The notes under the pieces: generated by a model | The model's database searches: none | What the model was told of the DNA's origin: nothing | The model's input: only the letters and a program-made list of their open reading frames with translations | In this document: positions 18,580 to 20,553 of the stretch, one piece after another | How the letters are laid out: every line of letters begins with the position of its first letter | Position numbering within the stretch: the stretch's first letter is position 1 | Translations under genes and position numbers: made by a program | NCBI GenBank assembly: GCA_001021135.1 | Contig: LDJE01095012.1 | Coordinates: 1-20,553, forward strand | Direction: 5' to 3' | DNA from: Selaginella kraussiana | Taxonomy: Eukaryota; Streptophyta; Lycopodiopsida; Selaginellales; Selaginellaceae | DNA: 20,553 bases

Positions 18580-20278
18580 ATGGGAGGATCGCCAATGAAA
18601 ACGGGCAGTCCATCCCACGTCAGCTTGTCGCCGCCGCTAGGGTTTTGCGATGGGTTCTCGCGAGCTTGCGGCACTGATTCTTTCGGAGGGGAGTTCTGGC
18701 GTTCGATCGGAATGTAAGCCGCCAGTGCTGCCCAAGAAAAGTCGTGAAACCAGGTAGTCACAGATGAGACGAGTTGATTAGGCGCTAACCCCGAGTTATT
18801 GTTACAGAAACGAAGATTTGTCACCGGCGGATCTGGTTGATATTCTTGTCCAAGCAAATTGTGAAAGAAATGTTGCGCTTCAAATCGCCTCACAGTATAC
18901 CGCCTCCAAGCGCAGGAAGACGTCTGCGGCTGACAGCAAGGGCCATGTACCCTCGGACCTCACAATATGGTCAGTTTTTCGCAAGTACGTTGTAGGGTTA
19001 CAGCCGGTCTTCAAATGTCATCGCCCAGTCGCGCCTCCCATTCCACTCGTACTCCTGCACAAGGCATTCAAGAAGTTTTACGACGACTTGAAAGAGGAAC
19101 CTGGACCTGCCGACATGAAGTTCGGCTGCGAGTACTGGGCCGATCTAAATAGTGACGAGTACGTGGTCGATCATTCGCAATCTGCTGTGAAGGTCGGCCG
19201 TAAAGTATCCGCGTATTTCAACAAGCATTTCGAGGAAATCAACGATCCCCTGGCAGGACTTGGCATTGCCACTGAAACAACTCTTTCCGACGGTACTAGG
19301 ATGGATGTGCAACATACGAAGGCGACCTTTCTAGTTGTGTCCGAAGAACACAAGCCCCAGGCTGCTGCAGGCGAACCCACATTTCAAAACCTGGATTACT
19401 TTCGCAGGATGTGGTCCGCCCAGGTTAGGTGGCAGGGGTATTCGATCCTGGTGAACATCAGTGGACCTCAGCATATTGAAGTGATGGCGGCCTCCCTTCA
19501 GGAAGGGAACCAAGTCGTGTGGGCCGAGACTCTGGCCAAGTTCTCTTGTCACCAAAACGCCGAGGGGCGACTGGCGGAACTCGTACGCACCGCCAGGATA
19601 TGGAAGGCCGTTAAGGCCTTTGCAGTTTCGTACGTCCTGGAAGAGAAGCAGGACGAGTGGCCCTTGCCTTGGTGCGTCAGGGGACTTCTCAATGTCAAGC
19701 AACTGGAGAGGGCGAAGCTTGTGTACACTTACGACGAGGTGTTGAAGGATGGTGGAACACGCAAGGTGTTTGCAAAAGTGACGGACAGGTACTCTGAGGA
19801 AGCGCATAAGGCCTGGGAAAGCGTGGCACCAGAGCTCTACCGAGTGGAGGACATCGGCTGCCTTGGCTGGAAGGTGATACACACCGAGTACCTACAGCCA
19901 TCAGTCTGGAAGCCCGTAAGGGATGCTCTTCGGGCTGCAGTTGGAAACCAGGAAACGCAGGTTGTGGATCATCTCAAGACGCTGATGAAGGCCGCTGTTG
20001 AGGTTGGGCATAACAACGGCTTTGTGCATGGAGATTTCCGTCTCGACAACTTGCTGCTTCGAGAATGTGCTGGTCAGACATACGAGGTCCGAGTTGTCGA
20101 CTTTGATTGGGCCGGGAAGGTCGGAGAAGCAACGTTCCCAGTGCTGCCCAATCCTGCTGTGAAGTGGTACAAGGATACTTTCTGGGGACAACCCATTACT
20201 AAAGAGCACGACCTTTGGTTTGCTGGAGATGGGCTTCTACCTCAGCTTGATTCAGTAAACCCATCGGCACTTGAATAG
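18580..20278 (+). CDS. Crinkler-like protein: PD-(D/E)xK nuclease-like plus kinase-like domain
   Basis: Two exons, 18580-18713 and 18808-20278, joined in frame across a 94-base intron, give 534 residues; an ATG at 18595 is an alternative start. After a variable N-terminus, a restriction-endonuclease-like core shows DGTRMDVQ (Asp211), then VVSEEHKP (Glu225-x-Lys227), FQNLDYFRRMW and a strand pair SILVNISGP / IEVMAASL. A kinase-like domain follows: VFAKVTDRY (Lys368), a hinge region WKVIHTEYL, catalytic loop HGDFRLDN (452-459) and DFD in VVDFDWAGK (476-478), then GEATFPV and KEHDLW. This nuclease-kinase pairing is described for Crinkler/CR proteins of fungi, oomycetes and scattered other eukaryotes. 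No secretion signal or classic LxLFLAK N-terminus is seen. It appears whole. Its function here is unknown; defence against mobile DNA or microbes, or a transposon-linked role, are guesses. The nearly intron-free body is unlike every neighbour and suggests transfer or expansion as an accessory family. Confidence 0.72.
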
Positions 20279-20391
20279 GGTGAAAAACCAGTCAGCTGTG
20301 TTTTATCTGGAACTTTTCTTCTTTCAATTCCGCTTTGCTTTTGTTACGTGCACTGAAAGCTCCTTCCTCCAAGTGCCAAAGAGATTGACGT

Positions 20392-20402
20392 GATATATAT
20401 AT
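20392..20402 (+). promoter_or_regulatory. TATA box of a gene running off the right end
   Basis: GATATATATAT stands alone in mixed sequence, about 60-70 bases before the ATG at 20463. This spacing is right for a short leader. It could also belong to chance AT-rich sequence in the 3' flank of the preceding gene. Confidence 0.4.
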
Positions 20403-20462
20403 TCAAGCTAAACAAACACAACGCACTGGCACAACAGTAGAGGTACCTGTAGAAGTTTAGCT

Positions 20463-20553
20463 ATGGCACATAGAACATTTCTCTTCCTGCTGCTCTTGCT
20501 CATGCGAGCACGGGGTGGGAGCACGCTGTACCTGTGGATAACGAGAGGCAAGC
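20463..20553 (+). CDS. Partial 5' exon of a putative secreted protein (truncated by window)
   Basis: An ATG opens a frame that runs 30 codons to the window end without a stop. It reads MAHRTFLFLLLLLMRARGG and then continues, a basic residue followed by an unbroken hydrophobic run typical of a signal peptide. It lies downstream of a TATA box. Too little is present to name a family. The minus strand is also open here, so a terminal exon of a minus-strand gene is the main alternative. Confidence 0.3.
   Translation, partial: MAHRTFLFLLLLLMRARGGSTLYLWITRGK

Noticed and set aside
18497-18580. A functional tRNA (Leu/Ser-like) gene
   Set aside because: A and B boxes are good, but the acceptor arms do not pair and the T stem has a mismatch.
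19331-19882. Long minus-strand frame (183 codons)
   Set aside because: It is antisense to the Crinkler-like exon and has no family likeness.

Overview
The window looks like nuclear DNA of a land plant with a very compact genome. Introns are almost all about 40-58 nt, many exons are under 100 nt, and ten complete protein genes fit into 20.5 kb. The gene set is plant-specific: mTERF, NCA1, UXS, ureidoglycolate amidohydrolase, HEN2, MED27 and D27-like. Intron size and compactness suggest a lycophyte such as Selaginella moellendorffii. That is an inference, since no species marker can be read directly. Every exon model below was built by hand from splice sites, and each closes in frame from ATG to stop.

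Layout, left to right. Bases 1-61 are a perfect inverted copy of a piece of the D27-like gene at 17.9 kb. A rhodanese-like thylakoid-type protein (857-3253, +) follows. Next is a two-gene minus-strand run in which an mTERF gene (7238-5328) is followed after only 10 bp by the catalase chaperone NCA1 (5317-4032). The mTERF start is separated by 30 bp from a divergent nucleolar RRM protein of the RBM34/Nop12 type (7269-8471, +). That gene converges, with 44 bp between stops, on a UDP-xylose synthase (10107-8516, -). A 264-bp divergent spacer leads to a plus-strand trio: ureidoglycolate amidohydrolase (10372-12303), the nuclear exosome helicase HEN2 (12391-15878) and Mediator subunit 27 (15935-17310), with gaps of 87 and 56 bp. 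The MED27 coding region overlaps by 9 bp the coding end of a convergent D27-like carotenoid isomerase (18298-17302, -).

The right end is different. It holds a two-exon gene (18580-20278, +) for a 534-residue protein that joins a PD-(D/E)xK nuclease-like domain to a eukaryotic-type kinase-like domain, the layout known from Crinkler-type (CR) effectors of fungi and oomycetes. It appears whole. A possible pol III A-box/B-box pair, perhaps a SINE remnant, lies just before its start. A TATA box and a signal-peptide-like start at 20463 suggest another gene running off the window.

The genes do not form one pathway. Several act in RNA metabolism or gene expression (HEN2, RBM34-like, MED27, mTERF), and others in plastid biology or metabolism (rhodanese-like, D27-like, UXS, UAH, NCA1). 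The main points of interest are the extreme packing (10-bp tandem, 30-bp divergent, 44-bp convergent and a 9-bp coding overlap), a 14-base telo-box word shared by the HEN2 and MED27 leaders, and the Crinkler-like gene.
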